64,000 nt of DNA, taken from assembly GCA_964525565.1 (NCBI GenBank), contig CAZGHI010000003.1, forward strand, positions 1 to 64,000. Direction: 5' to 3'. A program made the position numbers and the translations under genes. The notes beneath the pieces are model-generated. The model searched no databases, was not told the origin of the DNA, and worked only from the letters and a program-made list of their open reading frames with translations. This DNA is from OLB6 sp964525565 (GTDB taxonomy: Bacteria > Bacteroidota > Ignavibacteria > Kapaibacteriales > Kapaibacteriaceae). This document shows, in pieces, positions 8,667-17,838 of this stretch. How positions within the stretch are numbered: the stretch's first letter is position 1; the number at the start of each line of letters is the position of its first letter.

Positions 8667-11035
8667 TAGTGCAACGTTACCTTGCTATTGCGATGGTTAG
8701 CACTCTCCTGGGAGTGTTAGGGGGTATGCATAGCAATGCCCGTGATCCTGAGTACATTACCAAGAACTCTGAAGGACGGGAATTCTGGCTCTGTTTTATG
8801 AAGAATTTCAGAGCCACCGGTTCCGACGTTCAGAACAGACCTGCTGCTCTTCGGCTTCAATTATTTATAACGAGTAGCTACGATGCTAAAGTAGAAATCG
8901 AGATTGAAGAAATTGCTTATAAGACTACAATTGAAGTTCGTGCCAATACCGTAGTCCCCATCCAAATACCTGCTCGCGCACAACTACGCGCTCTCGAAAC
9001 GGCTGAACGTTTAGCCGTACACATTACGGCAGATACTACGATCTCGGTATATGGACTGAATAGCAGGTACCAAACAACAGACACGTTTCTTGGCTTACCG
9101 GTAAGTGTGTTGGGAAGAGAATACCGTGTGGTTGGATACACGAAACTGGCTACCGATCTACTCTCGGCTTTTTCTATAGTAGCAACTGAAAACGATACAG
9201 AAGTAGAGATCACTCCTACCGTTACAACAAGCACGGGTAGGCCTGCAGGGAAGCCGTTCAAGATACGTCTTCGCCAGGGTGACGTGTACAGCGTAGGTTC
9301 CCGGTGGGAGAGCATCGGCACTTGCGACTTAACAGGCTCGCGCATTGTGGCCAATAAAAAAATCGCAGTATTTAGCGGTCACAACTGTGCGTACGTTCCT
9401 CCGAAGGTAGAAGCATGTAATCACCTTATCGAGCAATTACCACCGGTTTCAGCATGGGGTCTGCACTATTACATTGGCATGCTCAAGGAACGTTCGCGCT
9501 ACACCTTTCGCGTTATTGCTGCAGAAAATGCCACGAGGGTTTTTGAGAATTCTCGTCTCGCCGCCGTGCTGAATGCCGGAGAGTTTTACGAAAATCTGAA
9601 CGTAAACCAACACATGCAGATTACCGCCGACAAACCAATCCTTGTTGCACAGTTTGCACAAGGTTTCAAAAATGGCGATAGCGTGGGCGACCCCATGATG
9701 ATTTTGGTAAGCCCTACGCAACAGTTCATGAAGGAGTATCGGTTTGCAACACCAATTAGCGGCGATTGGCATCATTACATCAACCTTGTTGCACCAATGG
9801 AAAGCATCGGCCAGATTCGCTTGAATGGTCGGCGCGTTGACTCAACACTCTTTACCATTCTCGGCGAAAGTCGCTATTCAATTGCACAGGTGCCCATACC
9901 CTATGGTACACACGTGATACGGTCAGATGTGCCGTTTGGCTTGTATTCGTATGGCTTTGGCTATAAGAGCGATGCCTACGATGCGTACGGAAACATGGCC
10001 GGTCAAAGCTTCTTTGAGTTGAATCAGTTAGTTGATACCGTTGCGCCAATGGCTACAGGCTCAATGCAGCGCGATGATTATATCGTTATTGTTCGTGACG
10101 ACCGTGTAATGGATAGAGGGCTTTCAAGTGTAACTGTGGTGAGTTCAACGCACCTGGAAGCTTCAATTCCAAAAATTGAACAGGGTGCGCCCCAGGTTTC
10201 TATTCGAATTAGGCCAACTGTAGGCGGAAAGATGGGACGTTTGGTGTTGGAAGCCACTGACCAATCCGGAAATAAAGCTCAGTTTACTGTCTGTTACGTC
10301 TTTGACAGTCGTAGCGAACGTTACGTTTTTCTGCTCAGCGACGATCCTTTTGCACAGTGCGTTGGCGAGGAAACATGGATTATCGGAGCATACGGATCGG
10401 TAGCAGCCACCATGCACCAGGCAGAGTTTACTTCGGTTGGTTCGGTGACCGGTCAGAGTCCCTTTGGCGAAGGAGAAGGTGCGGGATGGGGCTTCGGTAT
10501 GCTTGTTGGCAGACGCATCGCTCCCGGCGTAATCGTGAATGGACGCGTTTCGCTGTCAGGTACGGGTGGGTCACTGCTGTCGCCGGATAGTACAGTTTCA
10601 TCGGTCTTCGACAGTGCCTCTGGTGCCTTTGTGCCATATCAGGAAGCAACCCGCCTTACGTTAACAACACCATATCTGCGAGTTGGCGGAACCATCCAGT
10701 GGTTTGCACAACGCTATTTTTATCTCACGGGTGGACTGAACATCTCTGTTGCTCTTGGAAACAGCGCCAACGTAGAACGGACTGTGTTGCGACCTACCGG
10801 ATGGGCATTGCCCGGCGGTGGTCTGTCGGAACCTGTTGGCGAACAGTCAGTTTCAACGCTGTCAACACTTGGATTTGAACTGGCGGGAGGCATTGGTTTT
10901 AGCTACCCGATCACCTTCCGTAGCTCGGTGTTCATGGAAGCGTTGTACAGCAAGCGCTTTGGCTCGGTAGCAAGCGATGCATCCTGGAATTACTCATCGT
11001 TTGGTATCAACCTTGGGTTATTATACCGATTATAA
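8663..11035 (+). CDS. IgGFc-binding-like surface protein fused to a C-terminal outer-membrane beta-barrel
   Basis: 790 residues from the GTG at 8663, which shares GTGA with the preceding stop. The signal peptide ends near MHSNA (residue 26). Residues about 35-450 match the IgGFc-binding N-terminal-like domain: GREFWLCFMKN, the ISVYGLNSRYQTTDTFLGLPV strand pair, IVATENDTEVEITP, GSRIVANKKIAVFSGH and DPMMILVSPTQQFM. Residues about 455-555 look Ig-like. From about 590 the sequence is alternating beta strands (GWGFGMLVGRRIAPGVIVNGRV ... FGINLGLLYRL), consistent with a small porin-like barrel. The frame is open further 5', but only this start gives a signal peptide. Its ligand is unknown; the family name comes from vertebrate mucin-like proteins and should not be read as antibody binding here. 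Confidence 0.7.
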   Translation: MIVQRYLAIAMVSTLLGVLGGMHSNARDPEYITKNSEGREFWLCFMKNFRATGSDVQNRPAALRLQLFITSSYDAKVEIEIEEIAYKTTIEVRANTVVPIQIPARAQLRALETAERLAVHITADTTISVYGLNSRYQTTDTFLGLPVSVLGREYRVVGYTKLATDLLSAFSIVATENDTEVEITPTVTTSTGRPAGKPFKIRLRQGDVYSVGSRWESIGTCDLTGSRIVANKKIAVFSGHNCAYVPPKVEACNHLIEQLPPVSAWGLHYYIGMLKERSRYTFRVIAAENATRVFENSRLAAVLNAGEFYENLNVNQHMQITADKPILVAQFAQGFKNGDSVGDPMMILVSPTQQFMKEYRFATPISGDWHHYINLVAPMESIGQIRLNGRRVDSTLFTILGESRYSIAQVPIPYGTHVIRSDVPFGLYSYGFGYKSDAYDAYGNMAGQSFFELNQLVDTVAPMATGSMQRDDYIVIVRDDRVMDRGLSSVTVVSSTHLEASIPKIEQGAPQVSIRIRPTVGGKMGRLVLEATDQSGNKAQFTVCYVFDSRSERYVFLLSDDPFAQCVGEETWIIGAYGSVAATMHQAEFTSVGSVTGQSPFGEGEGAGWGFGMLVGRRIAPGVIVNGRVSLSGTGGSLLSPDSTVSSVFDSASGAFVPYQEATRLTLTTPYLRVGGTIQWFAQRYFYLTGGLNISVALGNSANVERTVLRPTGWALPGGGLSEPVGEQSVSTLSTLGFELAGGIGFSYPITFRSSVFMEALYSKRFGSVASDASWNYSSFGINLGLLYRL

Positions 11036-11052
11036 ATTGTGATACTACATTA

Positions 11053-11811
11053 TCACTTGTGATCATGTGATGTTTGATCCCGACTGTGGATGACACTATA
11101 TGATTGCAATACCTGATAAAGAAAATGTTCAGGCAATGTAGTGCTCTTGACGCCTAATTTTACTTCAAGGTTTTCAACCGCTTGATGCAAGATCTGGGTG
11201 GCCTTTGCCGCCTCCATACCCGATTTCTGTGCCCACAACACGTCGCGTACAATCTGTACTTCTGAATCGTTAAGCACTGCCGCCTGAGGAAACTCTACTG
11301 ATTGAGTATTCTCGTTAACGTTGAGCAGTAACTCGTCGAGCGTAATTGCAGGTTTTACCATAACCACAGTAGTTCCGGCAACCATGTCTCCCAGTCGTTG
11401 ATTGTGTTTGCTGAATAAAGAAATTAAGAATGCGAGGCTGCCTGTGGTAAGCGGGAGCTCAACAAGTCCGATGATCCATCGTATTGCGTACGCACCAAGC
11501 GTAGGACGTGAACCGTCCAACATAACCACTCGAATCTTTAGCACTTTCTTGCCTAAGGACTGCCCTTCGAGGAGCGCTTCTGTAAGCAGCGGGTACAAAA
11601 GAATGCAAAGAACGTAACCGAAGTAGAAGTACTCGAACACCTGATGCCATCCCATTTCGGATACTACGAACTGCAGAAGCAGACTTGCAACAAAGAGCAA
11701 CGAAACAAAAATGGCGATGTCTATGATCCATGCAGCAGCCCGATGCAATGGTGAAGCACCTTCAAGACGAATACCTACATTTTGTGTGGTTGAGAGTTCA
11801 AGAGTCGCCAT
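11053..11811 (-). CDS. RDD-family membrane protein
   Basis: 252 residues. An N-terminal RDD domain (LHRAAAWIIDIAIFVSLLF, then GQSLGKKVLKIRVVMLDGSRPTLG, then a third helix) gives about three to four membrane segments up to residue 150. A soluble C-terminal region of roughly 100 residues (VLNDSEVQIVRDVLWAQKSG...) follows. RDD proteins are of unclear biochemical role, some tied to ion transport. It is transcribed divergently from the SpoIIM-like gene with a 52-base gap. RDD, SpoIIM, DUF4129, MoxR and DUF58 genes recur together in many Bacteroidota and actinobacterial genomes, so it is likely part of the same functional unit. Confidence 0.8.
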   Translation of the reverse strand: MATLELSTTQNVGIRLEGASPLHRAAAWIIDIAIFVSLLFVASLLLQFVVSEMGWHQVFEYFYFGYVLCILLYPLLTEALLEGQSLGKKVLKIRVVMLDGSRPTLGAYAIRWIIGLVELPLTTGSLAFLISLFSKHNQRLGDMVAGTTVVMVKPAITLDELLLNVNENTQSVEFPQAAVLNDSEVQIVRDVLWAQKSGMEAAKATQILHQAVENLEVKLGVKSTTLPEHFLYQVLQSYSVIHSRDQTSHDHK

Positions 11812-11843
11812 TGTTCAAACCTACAATACTGTAACTAGATTTG
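11811..11843 (+). promoter_or_regulatory. Promoter of the SpoIIM-MoxR-DUF58 operon
   Basis: TTG (11811-11813), 22-bp spacer and TAGATTTG (11836-11843), a perfect TAnnTTTG -7 element. Transcription would start near 11850, about 14 bases before the ATG at 11864. Confidence 0.45.
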
Positions 11844-11863
11844 CTGATGCACCATTCACAACA

Positions 11864-12835
11864 ATGCGCGAAGTAGCCTTCATACAGCAGCACCAACGGC
11901 GGTGGCAGGAATTCGAAACGTTGCTGAAGAATCCGCAGCAGGCTGATGCCGACATGCTGGCCGCAGCGTACGTTCAACTGATGGACGATCTTGCCTTTGC
12001 TCGGTCGCAGTTTCCCGATGGAAAGAGCACGCAGTACTTAAACATGATGGCAGGAAAGATCCATGGCATCGTTGCTCGAAATCGCAGACTCCGATGGAAT
12101 TCCATTGTTGCATTCTTTTCCGTTGATGTTCCACTAGCTATGTATCAAGTGCGGATGCATCTGCTCGTAGCTGCTGTTGTCTTTGTTCTCGGATCTGTTG
12201 TTGGGTTTATTGGTGCGGTGTATGATGAGGGAATTCTGCGGAACATTCTTGGTAATGGATATGTTGACATGACGATTTACAACATCAAATCCGGACATAC
12301 TCTGAATGTATATGCCGATTCTGATGGTTTGTCAATGTTCATGTACATTTTCCTCAACAACGTGGTTATTCTACTACGGTCAGTAGGTCTTTCTATACTT
12401 CCTGTGGTTGGTGCAGCATACCTCCTCCTGCCGAATGCGGTAATGGTTGGAGCATTTCATGGTTTGTTTGCCCGGTACGATCAACTTGCGACGGCTACCT
12501 TAGGAATATGGATACACGGAGCACTGGAGCTTAGCGCAATTGTTGTTGCCGGAGGAGCAGCGATTAGGGTTACGCAGGCAGTTGTTTTACCCGGCACCTA
12601 TCCCCGAAAAGAGGCGTTTATTATGGGCGTCCGCACGGCTGTAATGATTGCCATTGCAATGGTACCGGTGATATTTGTCGCAGCTCTCCTGGAGAGCTTC
12701 GTTACCCGGTACTATGCCTTTTCCATTTTTCTGAACATTGCCGTGATCGGTGTTTCACTAGCATTTGTTGCTTGGTATGTTGTGGTACTACCGACTATAG
12801 TTCATAAGCGCTGTAGTGAAAGGATTTCTGAATGA
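11864..12835 (+). CDS. SpoIIM-family (stage II sporulation protein M-like) integral membrane protein
   Basis: 323 residues. A cytoplasmic N-terminal helical region (FIQQHQRRWQEFETLLKN...QLMDDLAFARSQFP) is typical of the non-sporulation SpoIIM homologues found beside DUF58/MoxR genes. Five to six membrane helices follow, including LLRSVGLSILPVVGAAYLLLPN and the charged loop GIWIHGALELSAIVVAGGAA, a conserved family signature. The frame could extend to 11711 but would cross the divergent promoter and the RDD start, so the ATG at 11864 is chosen. The stop overlaps the next start in ATGA (12832-12835). The organism need not sporulate; in such operons the protein is presumed to be a membrane component of unknown function. 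Confidence 0.85.
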   Translation: MREVAFIQQHQRRWQEFETLLKNPQQADADMLAAAYVQLMDDLAFARSQFPDGKSTQYLNMMAGKIHGIVARNRRLRWNSIVAFFSVDVPLAMYQVRMHLLVAAVVFVLGSVVGFIGAVYDEGILRNILGNGYVDMTIYNIKSGHTLNVYADSDGLSMFMYIFLNNVVILLRSVGLSILPVVGAAYLLLPNAVMVGAFHGLFARYDQLATATLGIWIHGALELSAIVVAGGAAIRVTQAVVLPGTYPRKEAFIMGVRTAVMIAIAMVPVIFVAALLESFVTRYYAFSIFLNIAVIGVSLAFVAWYVVVLPTIVHKRCSERISE

Positions 12836-13719
12836 CATCGTTTCGGCAGATTCGAACGTTCTCGGATGCCATTGCTCTTGTCTTTGATGTTATCCGTGAA
12901 TACTTCAAGCCGTTGTTGATGGTAACCGTTAGAATCTGCGGACCATGGCTGGTGATTGGGTGGGTGAGCGCATCGTTGCTAGCCGCAGAAATCTTTGGTA
13001 GCATCACGTCGGCTGTAGGAGCAGAGTACGATGACTGGGCCCCTGCATATCAAATGGACATTTTCACTAGCGTTCTCACGTGGTTAGGCTTAGGCTTTGT
13101 TGCTCTTGTGATGCTCGGAGTAGCTGTAACCATGCACATGTGTATTGTGTATGTGTCGGTGCGCTCGATAGCAGAGCGGGGCGTTTTTCCGTCGGTCTTG
13201 GAACTGAAGGCTGCTGTAAAGGAACTATTCTGGAAAGTTTTTGCTGCTGCACTTGTATCCAATGTAGTTGTGATCATAGCCCAGCAATTTATTTACATTC
13301 CTGGTGTATTCTTATCCGTACCGATGGCCCTTCTTGCCGTGGTGATCGTGGTCGAGGGGGCTTCGTTTGCAACAGCATTTTCGCGGGTGTTCGATCTCAT
13401 TAAACGACGGTGGTGGTACAGTTTCGGAATTATCGTTGTAGCCTCCCTCACACAATGGGCATTACTGATGGTGTTGGCAGCACCTGTAATCTTTCTCTTT
13501 CTCGGTGCTAGTGTACTGGTCCCCGAACTTCCGGATTTTGCATCAATAGCACCACTGATAGCGGCATTGAGCACTGTGGTCGTTCTTTTGGTACTTGCAC
13601 TGTCGAACACTGTGCTTTACTGTGCCCACATGGTTTTATACTATCAGGTTTCCGAACGGTACGATGGAACTGAACTGGCCGCACGGGTTGCACAACTCGC
13701 ACCACAAGGTAGCGTGTGA
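12832..13719 (+). CDS. Multi-pass membrane protein of the MoxR/DUF58 operon
   Basis: 295 residues with about six hydrophobic helices (for example MVTVRICGPWLVIGWVSASL, FAAALVSNVVVIIAQQF and LIAALSTVVVLLVLALSNTV) and a short cytoplasmic section containing FSRVFDLIKRRWWYSFGI. This resembles the glycerophosphodiester phosphodiesterase membrane-domain type seen at this place in related operons, but with no catalytic domain attached. It is translationally coupled on both sides: ATGA with the SpoIIM-like gene and TGATG with the DUF4129 gene. I cannot assign a function. Confidence 0.7.
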   Translation: MTSFRQIRTFSDAIALVFDVIREYFKPLLMVTVRICGPWLVIGWVSASLLAAEIFGSITSAVGAEYDDWAPAYQMDIFTSVLTWLGLGFVALVMLGVAVTMHMCIVYVSVRSIAERGVFPSVLELKAAVKELFWKVFAAALVSNVVVIIAQQFIYIPGVFLSVPMALLAVVIVVEGASFATAFSRVFDLIKRRWWYSFGIIVVASLTQWALLMVLAAPVIFLFLGASVLVPELPDFASIAPLIAALSTVVVLLVLALSNTVLYCAHMVLYYQVSERYDGTELAARVAQLAPQGSV

Positions 13720-14350
13720 TGTCGCCTGACAGCAGTGCGCTACACGTGCCGCAGGTAAGCAAGATCTGGCAGCAAGAACAACTGCTCGATCCAGATTACC
13801 TGTATTCAACCCGATCGGGCGGCGCAACAATCTGGGACAAATTGTTTGACGCATTCGTTCATTGGCTAGACTCCCTGTCAAACCAGCGCTTCGACGGCAT
13901 TACTGATGTTGTTGGTTGGGTACTTATCCTTGGATTGCTTGTTGTTGTTGTTTATCTCATTCGCTCATCCCAGCGAAGTCGCCTTGTGGAATCTGAGGGT
14001 AGGGGGCTTGTGTACAAAGTGGAAGAACAACTTCCGGAAGCTCAGGATCTTGACANNNNNNNNNNGGAGAAGCTGTTTCGGCCGGAGAGTACCGTCAGGC
14101 AGTGCGTCTGTTGTATCGCAGAACTCTTGCCGAGTTCCGCGATGCCGGATTGCTGGAGTACCGACCAGAGAAAACGGACAGCGACTATGTTCGCGATCTC
14201 AGCAAATACGATTCAGGATTGACGTTTCGTAATGCCGTCAACCACTTTCAGAAGGTATGGTACGGCATGGAACCGGTCACAGCAGAACAATATCGCGAAG
14301 TACAGCAATCCTTTGATGCTCTTCGTGGTCGCGGAGCTGTAAAGGTATGA
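13719..14350 (+). CDS. DUF4129-domain protein, interrupted by an assembly gap
   Basis: The N-terminal part (to 14055) has a single membrane helix (VGWVLILGLLVVVVYLI) after about 65 residues. After ten Ns the shifted frame reads GEAVSAGEYRQAVRLLYRRTLAEFRDAGLLEY ... NHFQKVWYGMEPVTAEQY, the DUF4129 signature. The two parts therefore form one protein of about 200 residues plus the missing gap. DUF4129 domains are cytoplasmic or periplasmic helical modules, often fused to transglutaminase-like proteins, and regular partners of MoxR/DUF58. The ATG at 13719 overlaps the previous stop by one base; the next gene overlaps by four. Confidence 0.75.
14056..14065. other. Assembly gap (10 N)
   Basis: The run lies inside the DUF4129 gene; the frame shifts from 13719-based to 14066-based across it. 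Confidence 0.95.
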
Positions 14351-15570
14351 CTGGAAGCAGATTGGCCTGGGTCGTTGCCGGCATCTTTGTAATTGGAGTA
14401 GTTGCGCTGCGTGTTAGCATTGGCGAAGGGACGAAGTTTTCACCCGACTTTAGAGCAAATAGTAAAAATCCTTATGGCTCGAAGTTGTTTGTGAGTTGGC
14501 TGACAGATCACTATGGTCGTACTGTTATACAGAACAAAAGTCGTCTTGCTGACATGAATGACAGTCTCCGCAATGCACAAGCGCTTGTTTTAGTAAGCGA
14601 CTACCTGAACATGGATAGCGCCAGTGTTGATTCGATGCTAGCAATGGTGCGTAATGGAAAAACGGTTGTTCTGTGTTTATCATCATTTACGGTTGATTTG
14701 CTACAACGACTTGGATTAGAGTCACGAGATATGTGGAACAGTACCTATCGGATTACCAAAGCATTCGATGATACTCCAGTTACCGATGAATCAGTAGCGC
14801 CGGGAATACGTGAAACATTACAACCCTATACGGAAGAAGTTTATGATTCTACAACGGAGCAGATGATTCAAGTTACCGTTGATAGTGGCTATCAATGGAA
14901 GAGTATTTGTGGCTTTGAGAGTAGTTCCAGTTCCAGTATTGCCGCATATACACTAATCGGCAATGGTAAGCTCATTTTGTGTACAGCGCCACCCTTATTC
15001 TCCAACTATGGCATGTTGTACGATAGCCTATGGAAAGCCACGATGTTGGTTGTAGCTCATATTCCGGAAGGAACGGTTGTCTGGGATGAGTACTATAAGC
15101 CCGAATCGGTTCAGAACTCCAATGCCGTTACTGCGGCACTAAAAGATAAACCCGGGCTTACGCTGGCCTACAGCTTGCTGTTAGGAACAACGCTGCTGTA
15201 TCTGCTTATATCCGGACGACGCCTGCAACGACCGGTTCCAACACTTACACCGGCAGTAAACACAACATTGGACTTCCTGGATACTATTACATCGTTGTAT
15301 TGGCTTCGCAGAAACAATGCTGCCATTGTTGCCAACATGGCACAGCAGGTGCGGAAGATTGTTGCATTCCGAATAGGTATAAACGTTCATAACAGCAAAG
15401 AGCGCGTCGTTCAGCAAGTAGCGGCCTCGACTGGGTGTGATAAACATGTGGTTGAACGTCTGGTTAATCTTATGCAGCAAGCAGTACCGGAGAGGGTTAC
15501 CGACGAAGAGCTGGACAGAATTCACGCAGACATAGAAACTCTAACCTCACATTTGAACCATAGACTATGA
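14347..15570 (+). CDS. DUF4350-domain membrane-anchored protein
   Basis: 407 residues. An N-terminal membrane helix (AWVVAGIFVIGVVALRV) is followed by the DUF4350 core (SPDFRANSKNPYGSKLFVSWLTDHYGRTV ... ALVLVSDYLNMDSASVDSMLAMVRNGKTVVL), which has a glutamine amidotransferase-like or ThuA-like alpha/beta pattern without an obvious catalytic Cys. A second membrane helix (LAYSLLLGTTLLYLLISGRRL) and a cytoplasmic helical tail of about 115 residues complete it. Membership of this operon is a hallmark of the family. It starts in an ATGA overlap with the DUF4129 gene and ends in an ATGA overlap with moxR. Confidence 0.75.
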   Translation: MTGSRLAWVVAGIFVIGVVALRVSIGEGTKFSPDFRANSKNPYGSKLFVSWLTDHYGRTVIQNKSRLADMNDSLRNAQALVLVSDYLNMDSASVDSMLAMVRNGKTVVLCLSSFTVDLLQRLGLESRDMWNSTYRITKAFDDTPVTDESVAPGIRETLQPYTEEVYDSTTEQMIQVTVDSGYQWKSICGFESSSSSSIAAYTLIGNGKLILCTAPPLFSNYGMLYDSLWKATMLVVAHIPEGTVVWDEYYKPESVQNSNAVTAALKDKPGLTLAYSLLLGTTLLYLLISGRRLQRPVPTLTPAVNTTLDFLDTITSLYWLRRNNAAIVANMAQQVRKIVAFRIGINVHNSKERVVQQVAASTGCDKHVVERLVNLMQQAVPERVTDEELDRIHADIETLTSHLNHRL

Positions 15571-16508
15571 ATGTACAGGAAACTCTACACAACATTCGGA
15601 GTGTTGTTTCAACCGTTATTGTCGGTCAAACTGATCTGGTTGAGCATATCCTGATAAGCATGCTAAGCAACGGCCATGTACTTCTCGAAGGTGTACCAGG
15701 CGTAGCAAAGACACTAGCGGCCCGACTTACAGCACGCTTAGTTCAATGTTCGTTTTCACGAATTCAGTTCACACCCGACCTTATGCCTGCCGACATCGTA
15801 GGAACAAGCGTCTTTGATCCGCGTTCATTGGAGTTTCACTATCGTAAGGGACCAGTCTTTGCCAACATTGTACTTGCCGACGAGATCAACCGCGCACCGG
15901 CAAAAACACAGTCGGCTCTGTTCGAAGCTATGGAAGAGCGTCAGGTTACAGTGGATGGTGTAAGGCATGAGCTTCCAGTACCATTTATGGTACTTGCCAC
16001 GCAGAATCCCATTGAGCAAGAAGGAACATATCGTTTGCCGGAAGCACAACTGGACCGTTTTCTGATGAAGGTAGTAGTGAGTTATCCAACGCAAGAAGAA
16101 GAAGAAGAAATCATTCGCCGACATCACCGCATCGGAGCCTCGCCGGACCTTTCGACAATTGCGCCTGCGCTTTCCGTTGAAGACCTCATTAATCTTCGTA
16201 ACGCAGTTCGGACGGTAACCGTGGAGGACAGTATAGTGAGTTATGCGGCGCGAATTGTGCAAAGCACACGCAGCAACTATGCCATCGAGCTTGGTGCGTC
16301 GCCACGTGCCAGTATCGGACTTGTCGTGTGTGCAAAGGCACGTGCTGTTATAAACAACAGAACCTTTGTTCTGCCCGATGATATCCAGGCTCTTGCTCAC
16401 CCTGTACTTCGGCACCGAATCCAACTTACCCCCGAGCGTGAAATGGAAGGCTTTACTGCCGACCAGATAATATCCGACCTTCTTCGTAGCATCGACGTAC
16501 CGCGATGA
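15567..16508 (+). CDS. MoxR-family AAA+ ATPase
   Basis: 313 residues, the usual MoxR length. Walker A is GVPGVAKT (residues 42-49), Walker B is IVLADEINRA (101-110), followed by the family sequence KTQSALFEAMEERQVTVDG. The sensor 1 stretch (VLATQNPIEQEGTYRLPEAQLDRF) and the C-terminal lid (LGASPRASIGLVVCAKARA) are present. MoxR ATPases act as chaperone-like partners of vWA-fold proteins such as the DUF58 protein encoded next, typically in maturation of membrane or periplasmic complexes. Four-base overlaps with both neighbours point to a fixed stoichiometry. Confidence 0.95.
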   Translation: MNVQETLHNIRSVVSTVIVGQTDLVEHILISMLSNGHVLLEGVPGVAKTLAARLTARLVQCSFSRIQFTPDLMPADIVGTSVFDPRSLEFHYRKGPVFANIVLADEINRAPAKTQSALFEAMEERQVTVDGVRHELPVPFMVLATQNPIEQEGTYRLPEAQLDRFLMKVVVSYPTQEEEEEIIRRHHRIGASPDLSTIAPALSVEDLINLRNAVRTVTVEDSIVSYAARIVQSTRSNYAIELGASPRASIGLVVCAKARAVINNRTFVLPDDIQALAHPVLRHRIQLTPEREMEGFTADQIISDLLRSIDVPR

Positions 16509-17587
16509 TGTCATTCTGGAAAAGTTGGTTTCTTACTTCACGCACGTATGTGGTGTTGTATTCGCTTACTGTTCCTGCCATTGCATCGGTATGGGTCCCG
16601 ATTTTATATCCGGTGAGCCTGACTCTTCTCTGTGCTGTTGTTGTTGTTGTTGTGTGGGACACTGTATTCCTTTGGTTAGGTCAAGCACATGTTCAGGCTA
16701 CGCGAAGCATGGATGAGCGTCTCAGCAATGGCGACCATAATGCAGTTCGAATTCGGCTAGTGAATAGGTATCGGAAGCGTGTATATGTAACGGTTCTAGA
16801 CGAACTACCAGCTCAGTTTCAGAAACGCGATTTTGCTCTCCATGTCTGGTTAGATGTTGAACAACCCAGAGACGTTGAGTACTCGGTGCGCCCGGTAGAG
16901 CGCGGAGTGTATTCGTTTGGTGCGGTAAACGTGATTGTTCAGGGTACGCTTGGATTTGTAAAGAGAAGGTTCTCCTGGAGTGCTAACCAGCAGTGTTCTG
17001 TTTATCCATCTGTAATGGAAATGCGCAGAGCCGAACTGCAAGCTCTGTCGCAGCAACACATTCCACATGGACAACGAAGACTACGACGATTGGGACATAC
17101 CATGGAGTTCGAGAAGATAAAGGGGTATGTGCGTGGCGATGACATTCGATCGCTAAACTGGAAGGCCACAGCACGAAGCTCAGGACTAATGGTAAATCTG
17201 TATCAGGATGAACGATCGCAAGACGTAGTAAGCGTGCTCGATACAGGCCGGGTTATGCAAGCGCCGTTTAACGGAATGACAAGTCTCGACTATGCTGTAA
17301 ACGCATCGTTGGCATTCAGCAATGTTGTTCTCAGAAAGCACGACCGCGCTGGACTCGTAGTGTACGGTAGCAGAGGTAGCACGATGGTGTTACCAGGATC
17401 TTCACCCTCTCAACTTGGTCGGCTAAACGAAGCTCTCTACAATGTACGTACAGACTTTCACGAAAGTAATGATGAATTTGCAGTGCTCAGACTAACTACA
17501 TCACTACGTCAACGCTCGCTCGTGATGCTGTACACAAACATCGATGCCATGAGCACGCTACAGCGGCGATTCCCACGTTTGCATTGA
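16505..17587 (+). CDS. DUF58 protein, main part (reading frame broken near 17584)
   Basis: Two N-terminal membrane helices (residues about 15-60) are followed by the DUF58 signature FEKIKGYVRGDDIRSLNWKA and VNLYQDERSQDVV, the start of a vWA-like fold, with a metal-site-like DTGR. The frame stops at 17587 after RRFPRLH, about 84 residues short of the usual family length of roughly 440. The missing C-terminus is found in the next frame immediately downstream, so a one-base indel is the likeliest explanation. DUF58 proteins partner MoxR ATPases. The start overlaps the moxR stop (ATGA). Without the C-terminal part the vWA fold would be incomplete. Confidence 0.85.
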   Translation: MMSFWKSWFLTSRTYVVLYSLTVPAIASVWVPILYPVSLTLLCAVVVVVVWDTVFLWLGQAHVQATRSMDERLSNGDHNAVRIRLVNRYRKRVYVTVLDELPAQFQKRDFALHVWLDVEQPRDVEYSVRPVERGVYSFGAVNVIVQGTLGFVKRRFSWSANQQCSVYPSVMEMRRAELQALSQQHIPHGQRRLRRLGHTMEFEKIKGYVRGDDIRSLNWKATARSSGLMVNLYQDERSQDVVSVLDTGRVMQAPFNGMTSLDYAVNASLAFSNVVLRKHDRAGLVVYGSRGSTMVLPGSSPSQLGRLNEALYNVRTDFHESNDEFAVLRLTTSLRQRSLVMLYTNIDAMSTLQRRFPRLH

Positions 17588-17838
17588 TTGCCAGACGTCA
17601 TGTTCTTGTTGTTATTAACTTCCTGAATACAGAAGTGCAGCAGGAATTATTGCGTCCGAAAAGGAATGTTTCAGACATTTACTATAAAACCGTGGTGCGC
17701 AGTTATCTGCAACAGAAACGCGATATTGCAATTGAACTCCGACATCGTGGAATTTACAGTGTCTTAGCACCGCCAACAGAGCTGAGTACAGCCAGTATCA
17801 ACAAATACCTCGAACTAAAATCTAGAGGTGTAGTGTAG
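17584..17838 (+). CDS. C-terminal part of the DUF58 protein in the shifted frame
   Basis: This frame reads LIARRHVLVVINFLNTEVQQ ... IYYKTVVRSYLQQKRDIAIELRHRGIYSVLAPPTELSTASINKYLELKSRG, which is the normal end of a DUF58 protein. The TTG at 17584 overlaps the preceding stop as TTGA, which would permit coupled translation, but a stand-alone 84-residue half of a vWA fold is unlikely. I read it as the continuation of the upstream gene after a -1 frame change or a one-base sequence error. Confidence 0.75.
   Translation: MIARRHVLVVINFLNTEVQQELLRPKRNVSDIYYKTVVRSYLQQKRDIAIELRHRGIYSVLAPPTELSTASINKYLELKSRGVV

Noticed and set aside
11039..11056. Small inverted repeat GTGATA / TATCAC after the gene ending at 11035
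   Set aside because: Only 6 bp with a weak stem and no U-run, so not called as a terminator.
15825..16514. Long open frame of about 229 codons on the minus strand over moxR
   Set aside because: It is antisense to a textbook AAA+ ATPase, has no recognisable domain and an unnatural residue composition.
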